Below, in pieces: positions 36,143-45,833 of a stretch of 64,000 nt of DNA (position 1 is its first letter; every line of letters starts with the position of its first letter). The stretch is from contig NZ_CP026031.1 of the NCBI RefSeq assembly GCF_003726095.1, positions 372,001 through 436,000 of the forward strand, given 5' to 3'. The DNA is from Niallia circulans (GTDB taxonomy: Bacteria; Bacillota; Bacilli; Bacillales; Cytobacillaceae). Under the pieces are notes generated by a model. It was not told the origin of the DNA, ran no database searches, and was given only the letters and a program-made list of their open reading frames with translations. A program made the translations under genes and the position numbers.

Positions 36143-36841
36143 GTGAAAATATTAATTACCGGGGCAAATCGAGGCTTGGGAATTCATCTAACTAAAACTG
36201 CTTTGAAAAGGGGACATACTGTGCTTGCAGGAGTTCGAACGGTTCAGGAAACTTCTCCTATTAATCTTTTGAAAGAACAATATCCAGATCAACTACATAC
36301 ATATTACCTTGATGTTACTCAGGAAGAATCAATTATCAAAGCGGCTGAACTTGCTGCCAAGGATGTTGGAGCCATTGATGGGATTATTAATAATGCAGGA
36401 GTGTTAACAGAACGAGGGAAAAAGATCGAAGAATTAGATTTCGAGCATGTCCAATTTACGATGGACGTCAATGTATTAGGACCAATGAGAGTAATGAAGC
36501 ATTTTCTTCCGCTTATACATAAAGGCGAGGACAAAGCTATTATTAATATTTCTTCCGAAGCAGGAAGTATCCAAAACGCCTATGGAGGAGATTTCCCGTA
36601 CGGTATTTCCAAAGCGGCACTGAATATGTTTAGTGTTCAATTATCAAGATATGTAAAAGAAAAGAATATTACGGTATATGCTATTCATCCTGGCTGGATC
36701 AAAACGGATATGGGTGGGGAAGATGCAACAGGCTATCCAGACGATTCGGCAAAGGGGATATTAGATATTTTAGAAGGAAAAATCGTCGGAACGAGTGAAT
36801 TAGGTTTTATTGATTTTAGAGGACGGGAAATGAAAATCTAA
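36143..36841 (+). CDS. Short-chain dehydrogenase/reductase
   Basis: A 232-aa SDR oxidoreductase: 'TGANRGLG' NAD(P)-binding glycine motif (residues 6-13), 'NNAG', catalytic Ser in 'NISSEAGS' and the YxxxK pair in 'YGISKAAL'. It starts at GTG 36143 with a weak GGAAG site. Substrate unknown; probably a carbonyl or sugar-derived compound. Confidence 0.88.
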   Translation: MKILITGANRGLGIHLTKTALKRGHTVLAGVRTVQETSPINLLKEQYPDQLHTYYLDVTQEESIIKAAELAAKDVGAIDGIINNAGVLTERGKKIEELDFEHVQFTMDVNVLGPMRVMKHFLPLIHKGEDKAIINISSEAGSIQNAYGGDFPYGISKAALNMFSVQLSRYVKEKNITVYAIHPGWIKTDMGGEDATGYPDDSAKGILDILEGKIVGTSELGFIDFRGREMKI

Positions 36842-36857
36842 GTAATATATAGATAGT

Positions 36858-36900
36858 ATCAGAAATGGGCGGCACGATGCAAAGCTATTTCTGATTTTTT
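36858..36900 (+). terminator. Terminator after the SDR gene
   Basis: ATCAGAAAT (36858-36866) pairs with ATTTCTGAT (36887-36895), then a run of eight T. Confidence 0.88.
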
Positions 36901-37023
36901 TTTATGTATGGAAACTCTTTTAAACGAAATGATAAAAGAAAAATCCCCACTTTTTGTAGATTCCCATTATAATAGAAATATTATTTATAATATTCTGTTG
37001 ATTTGTTTTGGAAGGAGAATCTG

Positions 37024-37878
37024 ATGAACAAGGAAAAAATCGTAACAATGCAGCTTTTAAATCAAAAACATATGGAAGAACTGCTTTCTCTAGCGACTAT
37101 TGTCGGCTGGGATTATGATAAGCAAGAAATCCGCACTTTACTTGCTTCGGGGACGGTCTTTGGGCATGTTAATGATAAACATACGGTGGTATCCTGTGCC
37201 GCAATTATTCCATATGGAAGCAATTTGGCATCTATCGGTATGGTTATTGTTCATCCAGATTATCGTGGAATTGGTTTAGCCAAGGAGTTATTAGTTACAT
37301 GTATGAATCAGGTTTCAAAAGATTCTGCCCTTATGTTAATTGCCACGCGAGAAGGAAGACCAGTTTATAAAAAATTGGGATTTAATGATTATAGTCATGT
37401 GACGAAACTACTTGGAGAAGGGCAGCAGTGCAGACAATCGCTAAATGGTTATACGATAAGCCCATATCAGTCAAAAGATTTTAAAGAAATGCTCAAATTG
37501 GACAAAGAGGCATTTGGCTGTGAGAGAGACCTGTTTCTAAAGAATAGATTTGAGCAGGCAAAAGAAGTAATAGTGATAAAGAAAAGTAATTTGATTGTTG
37601 GCTATGCTGCTGCTGTAAAAAAGCCTGCTAATCTAGTAATAGGTCCCGTTGTTGCTCAAAATGATGAACAGGCTATGCTTCTTATACAAACAATCATCTC
37701 TAACAATAGGGGGATGATAAGAATGGACCTAGTAGAAGGGAAAAAAGAGATAATAAAAGCACTCGTAGAATTAGATTTTCAAGAAAAGGATCGTCCTCCG
37801 GTAATGGTTAAAAATAGCGAAGCGTTTCCTGAGAGAAATGGCAGTCTTTATGTAATTGCAGCCCAGGCTTATGGATAA
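37024..37878 (+). CDS. GNAT-family N-acetyltransferase (two-domain)
   Basis: A 284-aa acetyltransferase. The N-terminal half has a clear GNAT motif A ('VHPDYRGIGLAKELL') and 'GRPVYKKLGF'; the C-terminal half is a second, degenerate GNAT-like domain, giving the length of tandem-GNAT proteins. ATG 37024 follows GGAAGGAG. The gene sits 38 bases before pucR and may be cotranscribed with it. Substrate unknown. Confidence 0.82.
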   Translation: MNKEKIVTMQLLNQKHMEELLSLATIVGWDYDKQEIRTLLASGTVFGHVNDKHTVVSCAAIIPYGSNLASIGMVIVHPDYRGIGLAKELLVTCMNQVSKDSALMLIATREGRPVYKKLGFNDYSHVTKLLGEGQQCRQSLNGYTISPYQSKDFKEMLKLDKEAFGCERDLFLKNRFEQAKEVIVIKKSNLIVGYAAAVKKPANLVIGPVVAQNDEQAMLLIQTIISNNRGMIRMDLVEGKKEIIKALVELDFQEKDRPPVMVKNSEAFPERNGSLYVIAAQAYG

Positions 37879-37915
37879 AGGATTTAGATTTGCCAAATAA
37901 GAAAGAGGTTTTTGG

Positions 37916-39517
37916 ATGAGTATAAAGTTAGAAGAATTATTAAAGCTCCCTTCCCTGCGTGAGGCAAAAGTAGTTGCAGGGAAAGAGGGACTAACAAAGC
38001 TAGTTTCCTCTATTTCGGTTTTAGAATATACGGATGTAGCTTCTCTGAAGGAAGATTTGTTTAATAATGATGAGTTTTATGGAAGTGAAATTGTTATTTC
38101 TGCCTTAATCATGATTAAAGATGATGTTGAGGCACAATGCAGAACAATTGAGCATTTGCATAAAGTAGGGGAAATTGGCTTAATCTTATATTATGTCGGT
38201 GTTTTTCTCCCGAAAATTGATGAGAAAGTTATCGAATTAGCAGATACACTCGGTTTTACATTAATTGTTATGCCTGAAAAGCAAATGTCTTTGCGTTATA
38301 GTGAAGTTATATATGAAGTCATTGAAGCGATTGTAAAGAATGAGATGGCTTCCCCTAGCTTTGTAAGTGAGATGGTTGAGCAAATATCTGGAGTACCACT
38401 TCCACAAAGAAATATGGACACTGTCTTAAAAATACTGGCTGACCGTACTCGTTCTTCTCTTGTATTAGCCAATAAAAATAACCAGGTGATCCATGCAGTC
38501 ACATGGCCAAGAACAAGTACAATGAATATCTTTGAAACAGTTGAGCAATATAAAGAATTGTCTGTTGACCAAGTTTTGGTGAAAAGAAATGGCGACCAGC
38601 CTTTATATATATCAAAAAAAGTAATTGCCCAAGAAGGAATCCCTTTTTTAAATTTATATATTTTGAAGGAAAAGGATCCTTTAGTTCTTGATACAGCTGT
38701 TCAATTAGCAGAAGTCGTGCAAGTATTTATTAATTTATGGGGAAAACACTACGATGAAATAAGTACAGCAGAGCTAATGAAGGCGATTATGAACGATGAA
38801 AGTGTAAAGATGCGACGTCTGGCCAATATATTAAATATTGATGTCACAGCTATCCATATGATGTGGATTGTGGAAACGAACAATATGGAGGAAGAGCAAC
38901 TGCTGAAGAAAGTGAAAGAATACGTCAGACAGAATTATCATGTTTCATTGGTTGATTTTTATAATGGTTTTCTTATTATCCTAGTAGATGATTCTATTAT
39001 TCAAGAAGATCCCTTTCAGTCAGCAAATCGATTGTTAGCTTTGTTGGATGAAAAGGAACAGAACTTTACGATAACTATTTGTCAAAATATGAACAATACA
39101 ACAGAGGTTCAGCAAGCATATACGAACTGTAATGAGTATTTACGGATAGCAAAAATTATTTATCCATATAAAAAAATATTTACCCTGCAAGAAATGAATT
39201 TTTCTTTAGAGTGTTTTCAGATTATTAATAGTGGAGAATTGGCAATTGAGAAAATATTGCAGCCTATTTCGCCTATAAGAGAACATGGCAACCAAGCAGA
39301 AGAGCTCTTAAGTACACTTACGGTATATTTATTAGAAGGTAATAATCGTTTTCAGGAAACAGCTGATATTCTTTACTTACATAAAAATACGATAAAATAT
39401 CGAATTCAAAGGATAATCGAAATTCTCAAATATCCTGTTACGAAATCACCAGAAGTTTTTCAGTTATACAAAGCTGTCGCTGTTTATCGAATGTTAGCAC
39501 AAATAAAAGAGCAATAG
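37916..39517 (+). CDS. PucR-family transcriptional regulator
   Basis: A 533-aa PucR-type regulator: N-terminal PucR domain (about 1-130, 'LLKLPSLREAKVVAGKEGL'), a GGDEF-like middle region, and the C-terminal PucR HTH (about 475-525, 'FQETADILYLHKNTIKYRIQRI'). It lies just before a nucleobase-type permease, a DUF917 protein and a hydantoinase, which are probably its targets. The family usually activates purine or hydantoin breakdown in response to a pathway compound. An internal terminator follows. Confidence 0.88.
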   Translation: MSIKLEELLKLPSLREAKVVAGKEGLTKLVSSISVLEYTDVASLKEDLFNNDEFYGSEIVISALIMIKDDVEAQCRTIEHLHKVGEIGLILYYVGVFLPKIDEKVIELADTLGFTLIVMPEKQMSLRYSEVIYEVIEAIVKNEMASPSFVSEMVEQISGVPLPQRNMDTVLKILADRTRSSLVLANKNNQVIHAVTWPRTSTMNIFETVEQYKELSVDQVLVKRNGDQPLYISKKVIAQEGIPFLNLYILKEKDPLVLDTAVQLAEVVQVFINLWGKHYDEISTAELMKAIMNDESVKMRRLANILNIDVTAIHMMWIVETNNMEEEQLLKKVKEYVRQNYHVSLVDFYNGFLIILVDDSIIQEDPFQSANRLLALLDEKEQNFTITICQNMNNTTEVQQAYTNCNEYLRIAKIIYPYKKIFTLQEMNFSLECFQIINSGELAIEKILQPISPIREHGNQAEELLSTLTVYLLEGNNRFQETADILYLHKNTIKYRIQRIIEILKYPVTKSPEVFQLYKAVAVYRMLAQIKEQ

Positions 39518-39565
39518 AAAAAAGAGCATTTTTGTTCAATTAAACAAAGAATGCTCTTTTTATTT
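39518..39565 (+). terminator. Terminator after pucR
   Basis: AAAAGAGCATT (39520-39530) pairs with AATGCTCTTTT (39550-39560), then T bases; the loop holds an inner TTGTT/AACAA pairing. Confidence 0.85.
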
Positions 39566-39637
39566 TTCGGTTCAGCTAAATACATATAGTTTCGTTATCG
39601 ATATAATAAGTTTTAATTAAATAAAGGAGGCGTGAAA

Positions 39638-40912
39638 ATGAGTGACAACAGAGACGGAAATCAGGAGGCACAATCATGGCAGAGTCTAGCTTTTCTATGG
39701 ACGGGCTCGATGATTTGTATACCTAGTTTATTAATAGGCGGTACACTAGTTAGTGGTATGCCTTTATGGGAAGCTGTCCTAGTCGGGTTATTAGGGTATG
39801 GAATTATTGTTGTTTTAATGATCTTTCAAGGAATACAAAGCAGTGATATACACAAGCCGACCGTTAGTGTCGCTTCGCAAGTTTTTGGAGAACAAGGCTC
39901 AAAGAAAATAATTTCGATTATATTAGCTGTTGCATGTCTGGGCTGGTTCGGAATACAAGCAAATGTGTGTGGGGCAGCATTTTCCCAATTTTTAAGCGTA
40001 TATGGGATTAATCTGCCAGTACCGCTTTCTTCCCTCATATGGGGCATCATTATGCTGTTATCAGCCATTTACGGGATAAAAATACTGAATATTCTAAATT
40101 ACGTTGCAGTTCCTATTTTGCTTGCAGTCTGTGTCTATGCAGTTGCGGTTTCTTTAATGGGTGACGGTGTTGCACAAATAAAAAATTATCTGCCGGCTGG
40201 ATCCATGTCCTTTTTATCTGGACTTTCTATTACGATTGGTTCATTTGCGTTAGGTGCAGTTATTGCAGGGGATTATTCTCAATATGCGAAATCACGTAAA
40301 GATGTTGGCAAAGCTGCATTTATTGGGATATTGCCTTCTGGAGTCTTAATGATCACTGTTGGCGCTATATTGACCCTTACTGCTGGAACTGCTGATATTA
40401 CAAGTGTATTTACAGAACTAGGACTACCTGTTTTGGGAATTATTGCTCTTATCTTAGCAACCTGGACTACGAATGCAGTAAATGCCTTTTCTGGTGGAAT
40501 TGCCATTATCAATGTATTTAATATTTCAAAAGAAAAAGAACGGATAGCAGTTGCGATTGCAGGTGGTGTAGGCACACTTCTTGCTGTGGTTGGAATTTTA
40601 GATTATTTTATTCCGATTATGTCCGTGCTTTCTGCCATGATTCCTCCTGTCGCAGGGGTAATGATTGCTTCTTATTGGGTTATTCAAAAAGGGGACAAAT
40701 CAAAATGGGCTAGTAAAGCAGGAATAAATTTCTTAGGAGTAATCTCTTGGCTTGTTGGGGCAGCGATTGCAGGCATTCCTGTTATCTTCTCTTTTTTTCC
40801 AAGCTTACCACAGCTACCAAATCAGCCATTGATTGGAATGGTTATTTCCTTTGTATGTTATCTAGTAGCCAGAAATATTATCGTTCAAAAACAAGTATCT
40901 ATTAATCAATAA
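39638..40912 (+). CDS. NCS1-type permease (CodB/cytosine permease-like)
   Basis: A 424-aa, 12-helix permease of the nucleobase:cation symporter-1 family ('FLWTGSMICIPSLLIGGTLVSGMPLWEAVLVGLLGYG', 'CLGWFGIQANVCGAAF', 'GSFALGAVIAGDYSQYAK'). ATG 39638 is seven bases after AAAGGAGG. With the next two genes it probably imports a cyclic amide such as a hydantoin, pyrimidine or thiohydantoin. Substrate is inferred from neighbours. Confidence 0.87.
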   Translation: MSDNRDGNQEAQSWQSLAFLWTGSMICIPSLLIGGTLVSGMPLWEAVLVGLLGYGIIVVLMIFQGIQSSDIHKPTVSVASQVFGEQGSKKIISIILAVACLGWFGIQANVCGAAFSQFLSVYGINLPVPLSSLIWGIIMLLSAIYGIKILNILNYVAVPILLAVCVYAVAVSLMGDGVAQIKNYLPAGSMSFLSGLSITIGSFALGAVIAGDYSQYAKSRKDVGKAAFIGILPSGVLMITVGAILTLTAGTADITSVFTELGLPVLGIIALILATWTTNAVNAFSGGIAIINVFNISKEKERIAVAIAGGVGTLLAVVGILDYFIPIMSVLSAMIPPVAGVMIASYWVIQKGDKSKWASKAGINFLGVISWLVGAAIAGIPVIFSFFPSLPQLPNQPLIGMVISFVCYLVARNIIVQKQVSINQ

Positions 40913-40932
40913 TCACAACTGGAGGGAATCAC

Positions 40933-42021
40933 ATGCGATATTTAGATGAAGAAGCGATTGAAAATATAGCAGTTGGAGCAGCATTTCTAGGTACAGGGGG
41001 TGGAGGGGACCCTTACATAGGAAAAATGATGGCTCTTTCAGCGATAAAAGAAAATGGTCCCGTTCAACTTTTGTCACCCGAAGAAGTAGAAAATGATGAT
41101 TTTTTTATCCCAGCGGCAATGATGGGGGCTCCATCTGTGTTGATAGAGAAATTTCCAAAAGGTGATGAATTCGTACGTGTATTTAAAAAACTAGGTCAAT
41201 ATTTAAATAAAGAAGTAAAGGGAACATTTCCCATGGAAGCAGGGGGAGTCAATTCCATGATTCCTATTGTAGTTGCTGCACAGTTAGGATTGCCGCTCAT
41301 TGATTGTGATGGAATGGGACGGGCATTTCCAGAACTACAAATGGTAACCTTCCATCTAAATGGCGTTTCTTCTACGCCGATGGCTATAACAGATGAAAAA
41401 GGAAATATCGGTATTATGGAAACAATTGATAATAAATGGACAGAACGGATTGCTAGAGTAGCTACCGTTGAAATGGGTGCAAGTTCATTAGTTAGTATTT
41501 ATCCATGTACAGGGGAGCAGTTAAAAAAATATAGTGTGAAAAATATTATTACCTTATCTGAAACAATTGGACAAATTATCCGCTCCAATACAAAGGATGA
41601 ATTAACCAAACTACACGAACTCTTAGATACTACTAGTGGATATCATTTGTTTGATGGAAAAATTATAGATGTTGAACGAAATACAATGGGAGGGTTTAAT
41701 AGGGGCTGTGTAACATTAGATGGATTGGAGCAATTTACCGGAGAAGAAGTACAAGTATTTTTCCAAAATGAAAATTTAGTAGCCCAAAAAAATGGTAAAC
41801 CATTAGCTATGACTCCTGACCTCATTTGTTTAGTAGATTTAGAAACATTAAATCCAGTTACGACAGAAGCGCTGAAATATGGAAAAAGAGTGAGGCTGCT
41901 GGCATTGCCTTCTGATCCCCAGTGGAGAACAGAGAAAGGGATTGAAACAGTAGGACCAAAGTATTTTGGTTACGATATTTCCTATACACCATTAGAGGAT
42001 CTTGTGAGAAAGGAAGTGTGA
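40933..42021 (+). CDS. DUF917 family protein (S-methyl-thiohydantoin desulfurase-type domain)
   Basis: A 362-aa DUF917 protein: N-terminal 'IENIAVGAAFLGTGGGGDPYIGK' and 'PMEAGGVNSMIPIVVAAQLGLPLIDCDGMGRAFPE' are the family hallmarks. ATG follows CTGGAGGG. DUF917 genes are regularly paired with hydantoinase/oxoprolinase subunits, as here, three bases before the next start. A role in opening or desulfurising a hydantoin-like ring is likely but not shown. Confidence 0.85.
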   Translation: MRYLDEEAIENIAVGAAFLGTGGGGDPYIGKMMALSAIKENGPVQLLSPEEVENDDFFIPAAMMGAPSVLIEKFPKGDEFVRVFKKLGQYLNKEVKGTFPMEAGGVNSMIPIVVAAQLGLPLIDCDGMGRAFPELQMVTFHLNGVSSTPMAITDEKGNIGIMETIDNKWTERIARVATVEMGASSLVSIYPCTGEQLKKYSVKNIITLSETIGQIIRSNTKDELTKLHELLDTTSGYHLFDGKIIDVERNTMGGFNRGCVTLDGLEQFTGEEVQVFFQNENLVAQKNGKPLAMTPDLICLVDLETLNPVTTEALKYGKRVRLLALPSDPQWRTEKGIETVGPKYFGYDISYTPLEDLVRKEV

Positions 42022-42024
42022 TAG

Positions 42025-43574
42025 ATGTATAAAGTAGGAATTGATGTTGGGGGAACAAATACAGATGCTGTTATACTTGATGAAGGTTTAAATTTAATCC
42101 ATCAAGTAAAAATGCCTACAAGTGAAGATATCGAGTCAGGGATTGTCTCTTCTTTAAAAAGAGTATTAGAAGAAGCAGGGATTGATAGAAAAAAAGTAAC
42201 CCATGCGATGTTAGGAACTACTCAGTGTACAAATGCTATTGTGGAAAGAAAAAAACTAGCTAAAGTAGGTGTGATTCGACTGGGATATCCTGCAACGGCC
42301 TCTGTCCTTCCTTATACTGCTTGGCCAAAGGAAATGGTTTCTGTCTTAACGGGAGAGTATCGCTTAGCCGGAGGCGGGTATGAGTATGATGGACAAGTAC
42401 TGTCTAGCTTTTCAGAGGAAGAAATCCGCTCCATTTTAAAGGAATGGAAAGGAAAAGTAGAAGCAATAGCAGTTGTTGGTGTTTTTTCTTCCTTGAAAAA
42501 CGATCAAGAACTTCGAGTAGCCGATTTAGTGGCAGAAGTGATGGGAGAAGAAACCCCAGTATCTTGTTCTTCCTTAATTGGTTCTGTTGGATTAATTGAA
42601 AGGGAAAATGCAACGATATTAAATAGTGCTTTATTTAAGGTTATTGCAGCAACAAGCAATGGCTTTGAAAATGCATTAAGAGAAGAAGGAATAACAGATG
42701 CCCAAGTATTTCTCTGCCAAAATGATGGAACATTGATGTCGATAGAGTATGCTCGGAAATTTCCCATTTTAACGATTGCATGTGGACCAACTAATAGCAT
42801 TCGTGGGGCATCTTATTTAGCTGGGATTAAAGATGCGATGGTATTAGATGTAGGTGGAACGACATCGGATATTGGTGTCTTAACAGCCGGATTTCCGCGT
42901 GAGTCTTCGCTTGCAGTAGATGTAGGCGGAGTCCGAACAAATTTCCGTATGCCGGATATTGTATCCATTGGATTAGGCGGAGGAAGTATTGTCCGAAACG
43001 TGAATAATGAAGTAACGATTGGACCAGACAGCGTAGGTTACCGAATTACTGAAGAAGCGCTTGTCTTCGGGGGGAAACACTCACAACAACGGACATTGCA
43101 GTACGGTTAGGAGTTGCAGAGATAGGAAATCCAGAATTAGTGAAACATATTGATGAAGAATTCGCTCAACAAGCATACGCGAAAATAGCCGCAATGACGG
43201 AAGAAGCAATTGATAAAATGAAAACAAGTAATAATGATGCCACGGTTGTTTTAGTAGGAGGCGGGAGCATCATTATCCCAAGACAGTTAAAAGGGGTAAA
43301 AGAAATCATTCATAATGAGAATGGTGCGGTTGCCAATGCAATAGGCGCATCCATTTCGCAAATCAGCGGACAATATGAGCAAATATATATCTATTCACAA
43401 ACTCCTCGTGATGAGGCGCGAAAAGATGCGGAAGAAAGAGCGAAACAGCAAGCAATATTAGCTGGTGCAAAAGTGGAAACAATTGAACTTGTAGAAATAG
43501 AAGAAATTCCGTTAGCATATCATCCAGGAAATGCGACAAGACTAAGAGTAAAGGTAGTAGGAGAACTAACGTAA
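42025..43574 (+). pseudogene. Hydantoinase/oxoprolinase family protein, split by a one-base frameshift
   Basis: The first frame (42025-43110, 361 aa) begins 'YKVGIDVGGTNTDAVILDE' and has 'DVGGTTSDIGVL', the actin-like ATPase fold of HyuA-type proteins. It ends early in unrelated residues. Reading one frame over after the G-run at 43069-43074 restores the family sequence 'TLTTTDIAVRLGVAEIG', which runs on to 43574 (TAA at 43572); 43140-43574 alone encodes the last 144 aa with 'VVLVGGGSIIIPRQL'. Seven G instead of six would give an intact protein of about 516 aa, the normal length. It is either a true frameshift, a phase-variable tract or a sequencing error. Confidence 0.82.
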
Positions 43575-43606
43575 TGTTAGCTGATTAAAACAAATGGACT
43601 GCAAGA

Positions 43607-43645
43607 AGAAAGAGAAAATGAGTGCCTCATTTTCTCTTTCTCTTT
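43607..43645 (+). terminator. Bidirectional terminator with 16-bp perfect stem
   Basis: AGAAAGAGAAAATGAG (43607-43622) pairs with CTCATTTTCTCTTTCT (43626-43641). It ends the hydantoin operon and overlaps the last codons of the minus-strand gene. Confidence 0.85.
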
Positions 43646-43839
43646 ATATGTGCCATGATATCAGATTTTAAATAGATTCTTTCTTTATTGCCAACATTGA
43701 GCGGTTCTAGAATCCCCTTTTTTACACAGTCATGGATATATTGCCGTGTACATCCTAATAATTCGGTAACCTGTGAGGTAGAAACTAATTCTTCTTCTAA
43801 AAACTTTCTAAATTCCATATCACTTTTAAATTGAATCAT
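43627..43839 (-). CDS. Small excisionase-type helix-turn-helix protein
   Basis: A 70-aa protein with a MerR-like helix-turn-helix: 'VSTSQVTELLGCTRQYIHDCVKKGILEPLNVGNKERIYLKSDI'. This fold is used in excisionases and small DNA-binding adaptors. The basic tail KRKRK ends inside the terminator. No mobile element is next to it, so a role in excision is not supported here. Ribosome site is weak (GGGACG region). Confidence 0.7.
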   Translation of the reverse strand: MIQFKSDMEFRKFLEEELVSTSQVTELLGCTRQYIHDCVKKGILEPLNVGNKERIYLKSDIMAHIKRKRK

Positions 43840-44079
43840 AAAAATCGTCCCAATCTTTATAGTATATTATTATGTAACTATTCAATACCCAAAATTTTAA
43901 CTAACTAATCATTTCTATTAAATGAAGATATCTTAACGAACCATAAAGTCAGTCTGCTTTCTTTTTCGAGACCCACTTTCTATTTATCTAACGGATAAAA
44001 GCATATATTTTCCAAAAAAAAATAGATATAATGAGAGGGAGAAATTTCGAATTAAGTATGCCAAGAAGTGGAGGGTAAT

Positions 44080-44964
44080 ATGTTCAAAAATAAGTTGGGC
44101 AAGGTAAGATCTGGATGGATTATTGTGCTAGCCTTAGCAACAACAACAATTATTCAATCTTTATTAATGATTCCAGGGACGGTTCTCACTGTAGTGTTGC
44201 AAATGGTGACGGATCCAAATAGTTTGAATGAAAATGTGGAAGATGTGATAGAATCATCTCCTTGGTTTATTCTTTTTACTCAAGGGATTGGCTTAATTGG
44301 CGGTATAGGAATGCTGTTTTTATTGTGGAAATTTGTGAATAAGAAAAAGATCAAAGAGATGGGGTTTGGGCATTTTACTTCCGATTTCTTTATTGGGTTA
44401 ATTCTTGGTGCGGTTTCTATTATTTTTATCTTTTTACTGTTACTAGTTACTAAGAATATAGAGCTGACAAATTCAATTAGTTCACCGAACTTTTCAGCCT
44501 ATACCATTTCCTATCTACTGTTTTTTATTTTAGTCGGTTTTTCAGAGGAATTGACCTTCAGAGGTTATATTATGTCTACACTTACCGATAACGAAAATTC
44601 AAAATGGGTAGTATATATCGTTTCGTCATTAATTTTTGGGATAGCTCATTTATTAAATCCACATGTAGCGGCTCTTGGAATTATCAATATTTTTCTTGTA
44701 GGACTTTTATTTGCTTATATGTATGATAAGACAAAAAGCCTTTGGATGCCAATTGGCTATCATATAACATGGAATTATTTCCAAGGGAATGTGTTTGGTT
44801 TTCCAGTCAGTGGTACCACTCCCCATGGTCTATACGGAATAGATGTTTCCGTGGGAAATGATTGGCTAACAGGTGGTTCTTTTGGTCTGGAAGGCGGTTT
44901 TTTAGCGACAATCATTATTGTTCTTGGATTCGTTATTACGAATTTATTTACAAAGAAAAGGTAA
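44080..44964 (+). CDS. CPBP-family intramembrane protease (Abi/CAAX type)
   Basis: A 294-aa membrane protein with about seven helices. Catalytic motifs are 'SEELTFRG' (EExxR), 'FGIAHLL' (FxxxH) and 'YHITWNYFQG'. ATG 44080 follows GTGGAGGG. The family includes Rce1-like proteases and bacteriocin self-immunity proteins. No bacteriocin gene is seen nearby, so the substrate is unknown. Confidence 0.86.
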   Translation: MFKNKLGKVRSGWIIVLALATTTIIQSLLMIPGTVLTVVLQMVTDPNSLNENVEDVIESSPWFILFTQGIGLIGGIGMLFLLWKFVNKKKIKEMGFGHFTSDFFIGLILGAVSIIFIFLLLLVTKNIELTNSISSPNFSAYTISYLLFFILVGFSEELTFRGYIMSTLTDNENSKWVVYIVSSLIFGIAHLLNPHVAALGIINIFLVGLLFAYMYDKTKSLWMPIGYHITWNYFQGNVFGFPVSGTTPHGLYGIDVSVGNDWLTGGSFGLEGGFLATIIIVLGFVITNLFTKKR

Positions 44965-45076
44965 TTTTCAATAAGCATATTATAAAGTTAAATTAATATT
45001 GTCATAGAATAATTAATGAATCTGCGATATAATAAATCGAGCTAAACAATAGCATAGTAAAAATCCGTTTCGGCGG

Positions 45077-45147
45077 TGGAGGTTCTAGCTACCCTCTTTA
45101 AAAAACTAAGAAAAAACAGTACTACTTTCTTAGTAGTGCTGTTTTTT
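45077..45147 (+). promoter_or_regulatory. preQ1-I riboswitch with terminator
   Basis: The aptamer (45077-45110) has the class I hallmarks: stem GGAGG/CCTCT, loop TTCTAGCTAC, and the A-rich tail AAAAAACTAAG. It is followed by a terminator in which AAAAAACAGTACTACT (45111-45126) pairs with AGTAGTGCTGTTTTTT (45132-45147). Bound preQ1 should stop transcription of queC-queD-queE-folE. Confidence 0.95.
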
Positions 45148-45169
45148 CTATATGAAGGAGATTTGCAAA

Positions 45170-45829
45170 ATGAAAAACGAAAAAGCGGTTGTTGTATTTA
45201 GTGGGGGTCAAGATAGCACTACTTGTTTATTTTGGGCTATAAAAAATTTCAAAGAAGTAGTAGCTGTAACGTTTGACTATAATCAAAGACATATTACAGA
45301 GATTGAATGTGCACAGAAAATCACCGAAGAGCTTGGCATTAAACACCATATTCTTGATATGTCTCTGCTAAATCAGCTGGCGCCAAATGCATTAACAAGA
45401 GACGATATTGCAGTCGAAGATGGCAAGGAAGGAGAGCTGCCTTCCACATTTGTTCCAGGACGAAATTTATTGTTTATGTCGTTTGCTGGTGTATTAGCAA
45501 GTCAAATACAAGCAAAACATATTGTAACAGGTGTATGTGAGACAGATTTTAGCGGCTATCCAGACTGTCGTGATATCTTTGTTAAATCATTGAATGTAAC
45601 ATTAAATCTTTCTATGGATAAACAATTTGTCATTCATACTCCACTTATGTGGTTAAATAAGGAAGAAACATGGAGATTTGCGGATGAGTTAGGTGCTTTT
45701 GACTTTGTTCGTGAAAAAACACTAACATGCTACAACGGAATTGTGGCAGATGGCTGTGGAGAATGTCCTGCTTGTAAGCTGCGTAAAAAGGGATTAAATG
45801 ATTATCTCGCTGTTCGAAAGGGGTTATAA
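45170..45829 (+). CDS. queC: 7-cyano-7-deazaguanine synthase QueC
   Basis: A 219-aa enzyme that turns carboxy-deazaguanine into preQ0 using ATP and ammonia. ATP-loop '[14 protein letters not shown]' (near residue 9) and zinc cysteines '[15 protein letters not shown]' are intact. ATG 45170 follows GAAGGAG; an ATG at 45152 lies inside the leader. First gene of the queuosine operon under the preQ1 riboswitch. Confidence 0.95.
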   Translation: MKNEKAVVVFSGGQDSTTCLFWAIKNFKEVVAVTFDYNQRHITEIECAQKITEELGIKHHILDMSLLNQLAPNALTRDDIAVEDGKEGELPSTFVPGRNLLFMSFAGVLASQIQAKHIVTGVCETDFSGYPDCRDIFVKSLNVTLNLSMDKQFVIHTPLMWLNKEETWRFADELGAFDFVREKTLTCYNGIVADGCGECPACKLRKKGLNDYLAVRKGL

Positions 45830-45833
45830 GAGA

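Noticed and set aside
43627..43839. Small HTH protein as sign of an integrated element
   Set aside because: No integrase, attachment repeats or other phage/ICE genes nearby.
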